DNA from: Pseudomonas sp. Q2-TVG4-2
GTDB taxonomy: Bacteria; Pseudomonadota; Gammaproteobacteria; Pseudomonadales; Pseudomonadaceae
DNA length: 64,000 nt
Direction of reading: 5' to 3'
NCBI RefSeq assembly: GCF_013620795.1
Contig: NZ_LGLW01000008.1
Span: 186,001 to 250,000 of the forward strand
The notes under the pieces were generated by a model. It was given only the letters and a program-made list of their open reading frames with translations. It made no database searches and was not told the origin of the DNA. Positions 24,737-33,637 of this stretch are shown here, one piece after another (the stretch's first letter is position 1; every line of letters begins with the position of its first letter). A program made the position numbers and the translations under genes.

Positions 24737-25519
24737 ATGAACTATGAAGACATCCTCTACACCGAAGCCGATGGCGTCGCGACTATTACCATCAATCGTC
24801 CCGAGCGCTACAACGCCTTCCGCGGCCAAACCTGTATGGAGCTGCTCGACGCATTCAACCGGGCCGGCTGGAACAAGGCCATCGGCGTCATCGTGCTTAC
24901 CGGCGCAGGCGACAAGGCATTCTGTACCGGTGGCGACCAGAGCGCGCATGAAGGCCAGTACGACGGTCGTGGCCTGATCGGCTTGCCGGTCGAGGAACTG
25001 CAGAATCTGATTCGCGAAGTGCCCAAGCCGGTCATCGCACGGGTTAATGGTTTCGCCATTGGCGGTGGTCACGTGTTGCACGTGGTCTGCGATTTGAGCA
25101 TCGCCGCGGAGACAGCCGTTTTCGGCCAGGTTGGGCCGAAGGTTGGCTCGGTCGACCCAGGCTATGGCACCGCCTATCTGAGTCGGGTCATCGGCGAGAA
25201 ACGCGCGCGCGAGATCTGGTACCTGTGCCGCAAGTACAGCGCCCAACAGGCGTACGACTGGGGCTTGGTCAATGCCGTGGTACCCCACCAAGAACTCGAT
25301 GCGGAAGTGAGCAAGTGGTGCGACGAAATCCTGGAAAAGAGCCCTACCGCCCTCTCCATTGCCAAGCGTTCCTTCAACGCCGACAGCGCCAACATCGGAG
25401 GCATCGGCGGGCTCGGCATGCAGGCTCTTAGCCTGTACTACGAAACCGATGAAGCCAAGGAAGGCACGGCGGCATTCAAGGAAAAGCGCAAACCGAACTT
25501 CCGCCAGTTCTACAAGTAA
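24737..25519 (+). CDS. badI: 2-ketocyclohexanecarboxyl-CoA hydrolase (ring-opening)
   Basis: A 260-residue crotonase-superfamily enzyme, very close to Rhodopseudomonas BadI as I remember it: NAFRG near the start, AFCTGGDQS and YDGRG, FGQVGPKVGSVDPGYGTA, KRSFNAD and the C-terminal KRKP. BadI hydrolytically opens the ring of 2-ketocyclohexanecarboxyl-CoA to give pimelyl-CoA, which then enters beta-oxidation. These motifs distinguish it from the hydratase BadK. The ATG has AGGAG upstream and is 13 bases after badH. The exact residue-level match should be treated as recalled, not computed. Confidence 0.9.
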   Translation: MNYEDILYTEADGVATITINRPERYNAFRGQTCMELLDAFNRAGWNKAIGVIVLTGAGDKAFCTGGDQSAHEGQYDGRGLIGLPVEELQNLIREVPKPVIARVNGFAIGGGHVLHVVCDLSIAAETAVFGQVGPKVGSVDPGYGTAYLSRVIGEKRAREIWYLCRKYSAQQAYDWGLVNAVVPHQELDAEVSKWCDEILEKSPTALSIAKRSFNADSANIGGIGGLGMQALSLYYETDEAKEGTAAFKEKRKPNFRQFYK

Positions 25520-25577
25520 CCCTGACCATGAGGGGGCGGATGATCCCCCTCGATACTGGCTTTGGCTGGAGAACATG

Positions 25578-26717
25578 ATGAACTTCGCCTTCAATGAGCA
25601 ACAAAGCGCCATTCGCGATAGCGTCGCGCGCTTCAGCACCGAGGTGCTCAAGCCCAGCTACCGCCGTCGTGAGCGCGAAGGGTTCATCGAGCGGCCCTTG
25701 ATCCAGCAGATGGGCGAAATGGGCCTGCTCGGTGGCGAACTGCCGGACATATTCGGCGGTAGCGGCCTCGATTGCGTTACCACCGGGATCATCATCGAGG
25801 AAACCTCTCGTGGCGATTTCAATGTGGGCTATATCCCGTTATTGGCCTCACTCAACGGCCAGATCATCGCCCAGCACGCCTCACCCGAACTGGCACGGGA
25901 ATGGCTCGGTGAGATCACCGCCGGGCGCAAGCTGGTGTGCATTGCGCTGACCGAACCCGGTGGCGGCTCGGATGCGGCGAACCTGCGGCTAAAGGCCGAG
26001 CGCAGCGGTGATTGTTACATCCTCAACGGCGAAAAAACTTCAATTTCCATGGCCGACCAAGCCGACGTGGCGGTGGTGTTCGCCCGCACCGGAACCCAGG
26101 AGTCACGGGCCAGCGGCATCAGCGCCTTCCTGGTCCCTATGGATCTCGCGGGCATCAGCACCACTCGTTTCGATGACGCAGGCCAGCGCTGCATCGGCCG
26201 TGGCTCGATCTTCTTCGATAACGTCCGGGTAACCGCCGACCATCGCCTCGGCGACGAAGGCAAAGGCTTCAAGCAGGTCATGCAGGGCTTCGATTACAGT
26301 CGCGCGTTGATCGGGCTGCAGTGCCTGGCCACAGCGCAGCAATCACTGGATGAAACCTGGCAGTGGCTGACCGAGCGCGAGGCCTTCGGGCAGAAGCTCG
26401 CGGCGTTTCAGGGCCTGACCCACCCGCTCGCCGAATACCAGACCTACGTTCAGGCCGCCCGCCTGCAGTGCTATTACGCGCTTTGGCTGAAGGACTCAGG
26501 GCAGCCTCACAATGCCGAGGCGGCGATGAACAAATGGTGGGGCCCGAAGCTGGCATTCGATGTGGTCAAGCAATGCATGCTCGCCCACGGACATACCGGC
26601 TGGGGCGAAGACCTGCCCTTCTCGCAGCGCATGCGCGACGTGCTAGGGCTGCAGATTGGTGACGGCACGGCGCAGATCATGAAAAATATCATCGCCCGCG
26701 AGTGCATCCCCCGATGA
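25578..26717 (+). CDS. aliB: Cyclohexanecarboxyl-CoA dehydrogenase (acyl-CoA dehydrogenase)
   Basis: A 379-residue FAD acyl-CoA dehydrogenase. Seen are the N-terminal helical domain (FNEQQSAIRDSVARFSTEVL), the mid-domain CIALTEPGGGSDAANLRLKAER and ISMADQADVAVVFART, and the C-terminal helical domain ending in the family tail GDGTAQIMKNIIARE. In the pathway AliB forms cyclohex-1-ene-1-carboxyl-CoA, passing electrons to ETF. I place the start at the second of two adjacent ATG codons, 6 bases after GGAGA; the open frame extends much further upstream over badI but without a ribosome binding site. Position after badI supports the substrate. Confidence 0.87.
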   Translation: MNFAFNEQQSAIRDSVARFSTEVLKPSYRRREREGFIERPLIQQMGEMGLLGGELPDIFGGSGLDCVTTGIIIEETSRGDFNVGYIPLLASLNGQIIAQHASPELAREWLGEITAGRKLVCIALTEPGGGSDAANLRLKAERSGDCYILNGEKTSISMADQADVAVVFARTGTQESRASGISAFLVPMDLAGISTTRFDDAGQRCIGRGSIFFDNVRVTADHRLGDEGKGFKQVMQGFDYSRALIGLQCLATAQQSLDETWQWLTEREAFGQKLAAFQGLTHPLAEYQTYVQAARLQCYYALWLKDSGQPHNAEAAMNKWWGPKLAFDVVKQCMLAHGHTGWGEDLPFSQRMRDVLGLQIGDGTAQIMKNIIARECIPR

Positions 26718-26767
26718 CCGTATCGGTTGCCGACCGGCTGCGCACCGCCACCCCGCAAGGAAATCAG

Positions 26768-27268
26768 ATGACTGCGATCGAAACCAAGAGCATTCCCAAC
26801 CGGCTTTTCTTCCGGTTGTTTCAGACGGGTAACGTGTTGCAGCGGCAGGTGCAAAAGGAAATGGGCATCAGCACCGTGCAATGGGCCGTGCTGGGCGCGC
26901 TGTCGCGCCCCGGCTACGAAGACGGGATTTCCTTCAACCAGCTGACCGAGTATCTGGTGGTCAGCCGTCAAAGCCTGGATGGCGTATTGAAGCGTATGGA
27001 GCGGGACTATCACGTGGAGCGAGTGCCGCATCCCGACGATGGTCGTGCGCGACTGGTGAGGCTGACCGGTCAGGGACATACCTACTGGGATGCACTGCAG
27101 CAGCGCATCTACCAGTTCTATGAGCAGGGCTTGAAGGGTTTCAGTTTCGACGACAGCGTCAACTTCCTGCATTACCTGAGCAAGCTGCAGACCGACCTTG
27201 GCAGCATCGCGCTGGACCGCACCGAGGCACCAGCCGAGTCGTCCTCGGAGCCCGCCACCGAGCCATGA
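26768..27268 (+). CDS. badR: MarR-family regulator, probable BadR
   Basis: A 166-residue MarR-type winged-helix protein with an N-terminal dimerisation helix (FFRLFQTGNVLQRQVQKEMG), the recognition region FNQLTEYLVVSRQSLDGVLKRMERDYHVERV and the wing PDDGRARLVRLT. BadR in Rhodopseudomonas represses the cyclohexanecarboxylate genes and is released by a ring CoA-thioester; the location at the end of aliA-badH-badI-aliB suggests the same role. The ATG with an AAGGAAA upstream is preferred over the earlier in-frame ATGs that overlap aliB. A candidate operator lies in the aliA promoter. Confidence 0.85.
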   Translation: MTAIETKSIPNRLFFRLFQTGNVLQRQVQKEMGISTVQWAVLGALSRPGYEDGISFNQLTEYLVVSRQSLDGVLKRMERDYHVERVPHPDDGRARLVRLTGQGHTYWDALQQRIYQFYEQGLKGFSFDDSVNFLHYLSKLQTDLGSIALDRTEAPAESSSEPATEP

Positions 27269-27302
27269 CCTCTGCCGAACGGCACTGTGCGCGTTGTGCC
27301 AA

Positions 27303-28490
27303 TCAACCTTCGGCCTTGCGCTCCTGTTTGAGCAGGGTCCAAACAATCGCAAGACCAGCCGCCGCCACTAGCGCTGCGCCGAGGAAGATACTCTGCATGC
27401 CGATATAGACGGCCAGCGCGCCCATGATCGCGCCGGACAACCCCAGCGCCAGATCGAAGAACATGGCAAAAACGCTGAGTCCCGAGCTACGGTTGACGGC
27501 CCCGACGCGAGACACCACGCCCACACCCAGCGCCGGATACAGCAAGGACAGCCCGCACCCGGTCAGGGCCGATCCGGCCAAAGCGATGCTCGGCGCCTCG
27601 GCAAGCCAAAGCATCGTCAGGCCGAGTATCTCCACTACCAGACAGACGACCGCAACCGAATAGCCCCCGACACGGTTGATCAGGTTAGGGAGCAGCAAGC
27701 GTGTCCCGATAAAGGCGAACGCAAAAGCCGTCAGGCACCAGGCAGCGCCGTCCCACCCGCGTGCGTCGTAGTACAGCGCGATAAAAGCGGTCAGCGTCCC
27801 GTAGCCGATGGTGGCTAGGGACAGGCTGAGGCCAAGCGGAGCGACCTTCCATAGCACCTTGCCGAACGGCAAGCGCTCGCCGGGGTTGAGCGGCGCGTCG
27901 CCTCGGCGCCAGGCCAGAGCCAATCCGGTCGCAGCCAGCAACATGGTCACCACACCCAGACTCCACAACCCCAGCGATTGCGACAAGAAAACGCCCAACG
28001 GGGCGCCAATACCGACCCCGCCATAAGCGGCCACGCCGTTCCAGGAAATCATCCGCGCGGTGCTTTCCGGGCCCAACCGACTGATGCCCCAGCTAATCGC
28101 CGAGATGCCGATAAGGCTCTGCGCGAAGCCAAGAATCAACCGGCTCGCCAGCATTACACCGATGCTCGCCATCGGCGAGGATTCAAGCAATGCCGAGATC
28201 AGCAGTAGCAGCCCGCTGGCCAGGCCGGACGCCATGCCGATCAACACGGTTTTTTTCGCGCCCCGCTCATCTGCCAGCCGCCCTGCGAGGGGGCGGCAAA
28301 GCAAGGTCGTCAGGTATTGCGCACCGATAACGATACCGGCGATGGCTGTGCTGAAACCCAGACTTTCATGGATATAGCCAGGCAGCGATGCCAGCGGAAT
28401 ACCAATGGAGATGAACGAGATGAAATTGAACACCACCAACGAAAGGATGAAGAAGGTGTCGTTGGCAGCAGGTGTTTTGGCAGCGGGCAT
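27303..28490 (-). CDS. MFS transporter (YfcJ/YhhS-like)
   Basis: A 395-residue major facilitator protein with 12 predicted helices and the MFS loop motif GRLADERGAKKTVLIG between helices 2 and 3. It resembles the arabinose-efflux-like YfcJ/YhhS group whose substrates are mostly unknown. It converges with badR, 34 bases from that gene, so it is next to but not in the cyclohexanecarboxylate operon; uptake of that acid is a possible but unsupported role. Confidence 0.86.
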   Translation of the reverse strand: MPAAKTPAANDTFFILSLVVFNFISFISIGIPLASLPGYIHESLGFSTAIAGIVIGAQYLTTLLCRPLAGRLADERGAKKTVLIGMASGLASGLLLLISALLESSPMASIGVMLASRLILGFAQSLIGISAISWGISRLGPESTARMISWNGVAAYGGVGIGAPLGVFLSQSLGLWSLGVVTMLLAATGLALAWRRGDAPLNPGERLPFGKVLWKVAPLGLSLSLATIGYGTLTAFIALYYDARGWDGAAWCLTAFAFAFIGTRLLLPNLINRVGGYSVAVVCLVVEILGLTMLWLAEAPSIALAGSALTGCGLSLLYPALGVGVVSRVGAVNRSSGLSVFAMFFDLALGLSGAIMGALAVYIGMQSIFLGAALVAAAGLAIVWTLLKQERKAEG

Positions 28491-28652
28491 CGGTTCGCCT
28501 GTGGATGTGACTGTACGCGGATGAGATGGCGTGCCGGATCAGCGAAGCTCAGGTAAAGACGAGGAGCATGCGCCCATGCCCGAACGATTCTGAGATCTTG
28601 CCAAAGCAGGACTCATCATACAACCGCAGCGGAGCCGGCAGGGAATGGTGAT

Positions 28653-29555
28653 TCAAACTGGCTCCGCATCGCCCGTAACAGCTGGTCTACGCCACTGAGG
28701 CAAACCGATCAGCACAACAGCAGATACGATGACCGTCATTGCCAGCCACTCTTCGGTACCAATCCGCTCTCCGGCAAAGGTGATGCCCAACAGCACCGCG
28801 ACCACCGGGTTGACGTAAGCGTAGCTGGTGGCCGCCGCGGGTCGAACGTGCTTGAGCAGATAGAGATAGGCACTGAAGGCGACGATTGAGCCGAGCAGCG
28901 TCAGATAAGCAAGAGCGAGCCAGCCCGCAAGATCCGGCATTTCCTGCAGGCGCTCACCGCTTGCAGCGCTGCCGAGCAGCAGGACCGCGCCGCCGACGAG
29001 CATCTGCGCCGCGCTGGCCATGGCGCCACCTGGCAGGCTGAGATGGCGGCTCCACATCGAACCGAACGCCCAGCTCGCCGCCGCAAGCAGTACCAGTACC
29101 GCACCCAATGGGCTCGCCTGCAGGTTGTGACCGAGATTGAGCAGACCGATGCCGATCAACCCAAGCAGAATGCCGCCCCACTCCAGCGCCGTGGTCCGCT
29201 GCCCCCAGATCAGCCCGAACAGCAGCGCGAACAACGGCACGGTCGCAATTGCCAGCGCGGCCACGGCCGACGCCACGCCGAGATGCTCGGCGACCGTCAC
29301 ACCACCATTACCGCAGCTGAGTAGCAGAAAGCCGACGATCGCGCACGACCGCCATTCGTTCGCCGTGGGCATCGGCACACCGCGCCAGCGCAGCCACGCG
29401 AACATCAGGCCGCCCGCAATGACGAACCTCAGCCCGGCCAGCAGCATTGGGGGCCAGGCCTGCACCCCCAGCTTGATCACGAAGTAGGTTGAACCCCAGA
29501 TCAGATAGAGCGCAAGAAAAGCGCCCACGAGGAGCAGCGGAAAGCGCGAAGGCAT
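28653..29555 (-). CDS. yedA: EamA-family transporter (YedA-like)
   Basis: A 300-residue, ten-helix drug/metabolite transporter with two EamA repeats (IWGSTYFVIKLGVQAWPPMLLAGLRFV at the N-terminus and the second repeat from about residue 150). The start is set at MPSRFPLLLVGAFLALYLIWG, where YedA-like proteins begin; the frame before it is not protein-like. Substrate unknown; amino acids or biogenic compounds are usual in this family. Confidence 0.86.
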   Translation of the reverse strand: MPSRFPLLLVGAFLALYLIWGSTYFVIKLGVQAWPPMLLAGLRFVIAGGLMFAWLRWRGVPMPTANEWRSCAIVGFLLLSCGNGGVTVAEHLGVASAVAALAIATVPLFALLFGLIWGQRTTALEWGGILLGLIGIGLLNLGHNLQASPLGAVLVLLAAASWAFGSMWSRHLSLPGGAMASAAQMLVGGAVLLLGSAASGERLQEMPDLAGWLALAYLTLLGSIVAFSAYLYLLKHVRPAAATSYAYVNPVVAVLLGITFAGERIGTEEWLAMTVIVSAVVLIGLPQWRRPAVTGDAEPV

Positions 29556-29665
29556 AAGACAAGCCCGAACGGGACGATGAATCAGTGATTCTAGACAGCC
29601 GAAGAATGGAACGATAAGCACAGTCAGGTATTTGTTTGGCGGTGCAGTTGATGCACCCAATCTCC

Positions 29666-30895
29666 TTAGCGTGCCAAGCCGAAGGGATCGTCCACGCTGT
29701 GGCTCGGTTCGGTGAACCAGCGCGGGCCAGCCTCACTCATGTAGAAGTGATCTTCGAGACGAATGCCGAACTCACCGGGTACGCAGATCATCGGCTCGTT
29801 GCTGAAACACATTCCAACCTCGATGGGCGTCTGGTCACCGCGTACCAGATACGGACTTTCATGAATGTCGAGACCGATGCCGTGGCCCGTGCGGTGCGGC
29901 AACCCAGGCAACTGGTAATCCGGGCCCAGGCCACAGGCTTCGAGCGCGTCGCGTGCAGCCGCGTCCACCTCTTCGCAGCGGGTGCCCAACTGCGCTGCGG
30001 CGAAAGCGACCAGCTGCGCCTCCTTCTCGAACGCCCAAAGCGCCCGCTGACGCTCGTCCGGCTCACCGAAAACGTAGCTGCGCGTAATGTCCGAAAGATA
30101 ACTGTGCACGCGACAGCCTGTGTCGATAAGCACCATGTCGCCGCGCTTGAGCGCCTGGGGATGCTTAACGCCATGTGGGAAAGCGCTCGCCTGACCAAAC
30201 AGAACGATGCAGAAGGTTGATCCAAGCGCGCCTACCTTGCGATGGGCCTGATGGATGAACTCAGCCACCTCAGTGGAGCTGATCCCCTCGCGAAGAATGC
30301 TCGCCGCGGCCCTGTGCACCTCAAGCGTCATATCCTTTGCACGTTGCATCAGCGCAATCTCGGCTGCCGATTTACGCTGCCGGCAATAGCCTGTAACGGC
30401 GCCTGCATCGGTGAATGCATAACCGGGGTCCAGCATCCGTAGGCCGTCGAACATGAAGAACGGCAGCGAAGAGCACAAACCAATTGTCGGACGCGCGCCA
30501 GGGTTCGGCCCGATGCCCATGCGCCGGAGGCAGCTGAACAGCAGGCGGTACGGACTCTCGTGCTCCTGCCAGCTGTTGACTGCCCCTTCGACCGCCATGA
30601 AATCCCGGATAGTGCCCTCTTCGAAGGCTGGCGCTAGGTATTCAATATCCCCACTCGCGGGAAGGATGGCGCCCACCATGCGCTCGCTCGGGCTCCAGCG
30701 CACCCCGGTGAAATATTCGAGATTACTGCCGGCATTGAGAAAGATCGCTTCCAGACCCAGGTGCCGCATGCGCATCTGGGCGTTGCCGATACGCATCCGG
30801 TATTCGTTCAAGGTTATCGGCTCGACCCCACCGAGCATATTCCGCAGGCGACCAAGCGCCTCTTCCGCGGTAGTGCCACCGACACCGATCGTCAT
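29666..30895 (-). CDS. M24-family Xaa-Pro dipeptidase/aminopeptidase
   Basis: A 409-residue peptidase with a creatinase N-terminal domain (MRHLGLEAIFLNAGSNLEYFTG) and a pita-bread catalytic domain. The dinuclear metal ligands are visible: Asp in VLIDTG, Asp in LSDITRSY, His in PHRTGHGIG, Glu in FSNEPM and Glu in IRLEDHF. It probably cleaves Xaa-Pro peptides in the cytoplasm. ATG 30895 has GGAG 7 bases upstream, which beats the in-frame TTG four codons earlier. An inverted repeat 33-55 bases upstream may be its operator, and the nearby peptide importer suggests a dipeptide-use unit. Confidence 0.88.
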   Translation of the reverse strand: MTIGVGGTTAEEALGRLRNMLGGVEPITLNEYRMRIGNAQMRMRHLGLEAIFLNAGSNLEYFTGVRWSPSERMVGAILPASGDIEYLAPAFEEGTIRDFMAVEGAVNSWQEHESPYRLLFSCLRRMGIGPNPGARPTIGLCSSLPFFMFDGLRMLDPGYAFTDAGAVTGYCRQRKSAAEIALMQRAKDMTLEVHRAAASILREGISSTEVAEFIHQAHRKVGALGSTFCIVLFGQASAFPHGVKHPQALKRGDMVLIDTGCRVHSYLSDITRSYVFGEPDERQRALWAFEKEAQLVAFAAAQLGTRCEEVDAAARDALEACGLGPDYQLPGLPHRTGHGIGLDIHESPYLVRGDQTPIEVGMCFSNEPMICVPGEFGIRLEDHFYMSEAGPRWFTEPSHSVDDPFGLAR

Positions 30896-30927
30896 GCGCG
30901 TCTCCAACTGGACCTGATTGAGTCGCC

Positions 30928-30950
30928 AAATTTAAGTACAGCTTAAATTT
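30928..30950. promoter_or_regulatory. 9-bp inverted repeat, candidate XRE-cupin operator
   Basis: AAATTTAAG-TACAG-CTTAAATTT, a perfect inverted repeat in the divergent region between the M24 peptidase and the XRE-cupin regulator. CTTAA half-sites recur upstream of dppA at 31664-31668 and 31696-31700, 32 bases apart. Binding by the neighbouring regulator is inference. Confidence 0.65.
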
Positions 30951-31055
30951 TCATGCAAAGCTTTTCTTCGCTGGGCAATGCAACGGCCGAACGAAGGCTG
31001 GCACGATAGCGTTGCGCTGGCCGTATACTGGCCACTTTAACCACGGGCGAATCCC

Positions 31056-31616
31056 ATGACAGTTGATCGCATCGGTGAGCGCCTGCGCCGTCACAGGCGT
31101 GCCGCCAAGAAGACATTGAGTCAGGTCGCGAAGGAATCCGGTTTGACCGCCAGCTTCCTGTCCCAGGCCGAACGCAACCTGACCGGCGTATCGATTTCCT
31201 CGCTGGCAAACATCGCGAAATCGTTGGGTGTGCCGCTCAATTCGCTATTTGATCAGCCCAGCCAGGCCCAGCCTGATTCACACCAGGGCGAACGCGTACG
31301 CTACACCATCGAGGGCCAGCCGCTGGCCTACGAGCGCCTGTCTACGAGCTTTCCAGGCAACCTGTTGAACGCCGTCAAGGTCAGCATGCCGGTTGGTTAC
31401 CAGTCCGAGCTCATCTCCCACGAAGGCGCCGAGTTCGCCTATGTGCTTTCAGGAAGAATCGTCTATACCGTCGATGGCCGCGATTACCCGCTGACCAGTG
31501 GCGACTCGATCCACTTCGATGCGAGCAAGCCCCACCACCTGGCCAATGTCGGCAATCAGATCGCCGAAGTGCTGACGGTGACGACCATGGGACTGTTCGA
31601 CGATCTCGCTCGTTAA
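31056..31616 (+). CDS. XRE-family regulator with C-terminal cupin domain
   Basis: A 186-residue repressor-type protein: an N-terminal helix-turn-helix (KTLSQVAKESGLTASFLSQAERNLTGVSISSLANIAKSLG, residues 17-58) and a C-terminal cupin (about residues 90-180: GAEFAYVLSGRIVYTVDG, GDSIHFDASKPHHLANVG with the metal-binding His). Such proteins often control amino-acid or polyamine catabolism. It is divergent from the M24 peptidase and upstream of dppABCDF, both of which carry CTTAA-type half-sites near their promoters, so it probably regulates the locus. Confidence 0.9.
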   Translation: MTVDRIGERLRRHRRAAKKTLSQVAKESGLTASFLSQAERNLTGVSISSLANIAKSLGVPLNSLFDQPSQAQPDSHQGERVRYTIEGQPLAYERLSTSFPGNLLNAVKVSMPVGYQSELISHEGAEFAYVLSGRIVYTVDGRDYPLTSGDSIHFDASKPHHLANVGNQIAEVLTVTTMGLFDDLAR

Positions 31617-31674
31617 CTGGCGCCGGCTTCAGCCGCGAACCGGGCCAACCTGTTTCAGCAATGCTTAAATCAGG

Positions 31675-31703
31675 TTGACCGAATTTTCAGTATGACTTAA
31701 TTT
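31675..31703 (+). promoter_or_regulatory. Sigma-70 promoter of dppA
   Basis: -35 TTGACC (31675-31680), 17-base spacer, -10 TAATTT (31698-31703). A CTTAA element overlaps the -10 and a second lies just upstream of the -35, suggesting regulation by the XRE-cupin protein. The predicted leader before dppA is about 140 bases and contains no gene. Confidence 0.55.
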
Positions 31704-31852
31704 CGGCCCAGGCTAAGGCGGTGCATCTGGCACCGCAGCCAGCAGTGTTCTGCGCCAAGCGGGCAACACCCCATGGCGAAACCGGCGTGCAGTCAGACAC
31801 TGTCAGGTCCACGAGACCGACCCTCGTCAAATAAAAAGAAATGAGGTTTTGC

Positions 31853-33454
31853 ATGCGAAACAACAGTGCTATCCGAGCTTTGCTCGCCGCCGGCTTGATC
31901 CTCGGCTCCCCTCTCTCCTTCGCAGCCAGCAACTTGGTCTATTGCTCCGAAGGCAGCCCTGCCGGCTTCGACCCCGGCCAGTACACCACCGGCACCGATT
32001 TCGATGCAGCCTCAGAAACGGTATTCAACCGTCTGGCCCAGTTCGAGCGCGGCGGTACCCGTGCCCTTCCCGCTCTCGCCACGAAGTGGGAGGTTGCAGA
32101 GGATGGTCTCAGCTATACCTTCCACCTGCGGCCCGGCGTCAGCTTCCACACCACCGATTATTTCAAGCCGACCCGTGAATTCAACGCTGACGATGTGCTG
32201 TTCACCTTCCAGCGCATGCTCGACAAGGAGCAACCGTTCCGCAAGGCCTACCCCAGCGAGTTCCCCTACTTCACCGACATGGGAATGGACAAGAACATCG
32301 TCAGCGTGGAAAAGCTCGACGATCTCACCGTGCGTTTCAAGCTCAACCACGTGGATGCCGCATTCATTCAGAACCTGGCGATGAATTTCGCCGCGATCCA
32401 CTCCGCTGAATATGCCGACCAGCTGCTTAAAGCCGGCAATAGCGCTCAGATCAACCAGAAGCCGATTGGCACCGGCCCGTTCGTATTCAGCCGTTATCAG
32501 AAGGACGCGCAGATCCGCTTCAAGGGCAACAAGGACTACTGGAACCCGGACGACGTGAAGATCGACAACCTGATCTTTGCCATCACCACCGACGCCTCAG
32601 TACGTGCACAGAAGCTACGCGCCGGCGAATGTCAGCTCACCCTGAACCCGCGTCCAGCGGATCTCGAAGCGCTGCAAAAAGACCCGAACATCCAAGTACC
32701 CAGCCAGCCTGGGTTCAACCTCGGTTACATCGCCTACAACGTCACCCACGAGCCGCTCGGCAAGCTCGAAGTGCGCAAGGCGCTGGATATGGCGGTAGAC
32801 AAAAATTCCATTATCGAGGCGGTCTATCAGGGCGCGGGGCAACTGGCGGTCAACGCCATGCCCCCGACCCAGTGGTCCTATGACGAGAGCATCGAGGGCA
32901 CCGCATACAACCCTGAGAAGGCCCGCGAACTGCTCAAGCAGGCCGGAGTCGAGAAAGGCACCGAAATCACCCTGTGGGCGATGCCGGTGCAGCGACCCTA
33001 CAACCCCAACGCCAAGCTCATGGCCGAGATGATCCAAGCCGACTGGGCCAAGATCGGCATCAACGCTCGAATCGTCAGCTACGAATGGGGTGAGTACATC
33101 AAGCGCGGCCATGCAGGCGAACACGACGCCATGTTGATTGGCTGGACCGGCGACAATGGTGACCCCGATAACTGGCTGAACACGCTGTATGGCTGCGATG
33201 CAGTGGAGGGGAACAACTGGTCGAAGTGGTGCGACGCCGAATACGACAAGCTGGTCAAGCAAGCCAAACGTATCACTGATCAGGACGAGCGTACCGAGCT
33301 GTACAAACAGGCTCAGCAGATCATCCAGCAGCAGCTGCCGATCACACCCATCGCGCATTCCACGGTCTACCAGCCGATGCGGGATAGCGTGACGGGCTTC
33401 CAGATCAGCCCCTTCGGCCGCAACTCCTTCTACGGCGTGGAAAACCAGCGCTAG
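31853..33454 (+). CDS. dppA: Peptide ABC transporter substrate-binding protein (DppA-like)
   Basis: A 533-residue periplasmic binding protein of family 5 (SBP_bac_5). A signal peptide is visible (MRNNSAIRALLAAGLILGSPLSFA, cleavage near FAAS), then the family start SNLVYCSEGSPAGFDPG, the signature-region FHLRPGVSFHTTDYF and NADDVLFTFQRMLD, and the C-terminal half with FYGVENQR at the end. DppA proteins bind dipeptides (and sometimes heme). It heads dppABCDF. A strong stem-loop follows its stop codon and should lower expression of the downstream permeases relative to dppA. Confidence 0.92.
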   Translation: MRNNSAIRALLAAGLILGSPLSFAASNLVYCSEGSPAGFDPGQYTTGTDFDAASETVFNRLAQFERGGTRALPALATKWEVAEDGLSYTFHLRPGVSFHTTDYFKPTREFNADDVLFTFQRMLDKEQPFRKAYPSEFPYFTDMGMDKNIVSVEKLDDLTVRFKLNHVDAAFIQNLAMNFAAIHSAEYADQLLKAGNSAQINQKPIGTGPFVFSRYQKDAQIRFKGNKDYWNPDDVKIDNLIFAITTDASVRAQKLRAGECQLTLNPRPADLEALQKDPNIQVPSQPGFNLGYIAYNVTHEPLGKLEVRKALDMAVDKNSIIEAVYQGAGQLAVNAMPPTQWSYDESIEGTAYNPEKARELLKQAGVEKGTEITLWAMPVQRPYNPNAKLMAEMIQADWAKIGINARIVSYEWGEYIKRGHAGEHDAMLIGWTGDNGDPDNWLNTLYGCDAVEGNNWSKWCDAEYDKLVKQAKRITDQDERTELYKQAQQIIQQQLPITPIAHSTVYQPMRDSVTGFQISPFGRNSFYGVENQR

Positions 33455-33462
33455 CGCGAATG

Positions 33463-33492
33463 CGGCAGGCAGACCCTGCGATCTGCCTGCCG
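33463..33492 (+). terminator. dppA-dppB intergenic stem-loop
   Basis: Perfect 11-base stem CGGCAGGCAGA / TCTGCCTGCCG with an 8-base loop, 9 bases after the dppA stop. There is no full T-run, so it is more likely an attenuating or mRNA-protecting hairpin than a complete terminator. Confidence 0.7.
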
Positions 33493-33637
33493 TTACGGGT
33501 TTAGTTCTCCCTTCCTTCGCTGCCACCGTACAGCTAATCGTCCGCGGCCAGGGCGCAGGCCAGGGCGCCACGCTGTGCTCGCAGCCAGAAACCGGCGGCG
33601 CTCTGCGTGGCCTAGCTTGAGCAGGAGTCTTCCCAAG

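Noticed and set aside
24737..25519. Possible badK (hydratase) identity of the crotonase gene
   Set aside because: The blocks AFCTGGDQS, YDGRG and GQVGPKVGSVDPGYGTA are those I recall for BadI, not for BadK or general enoyl-CoA hydratases.
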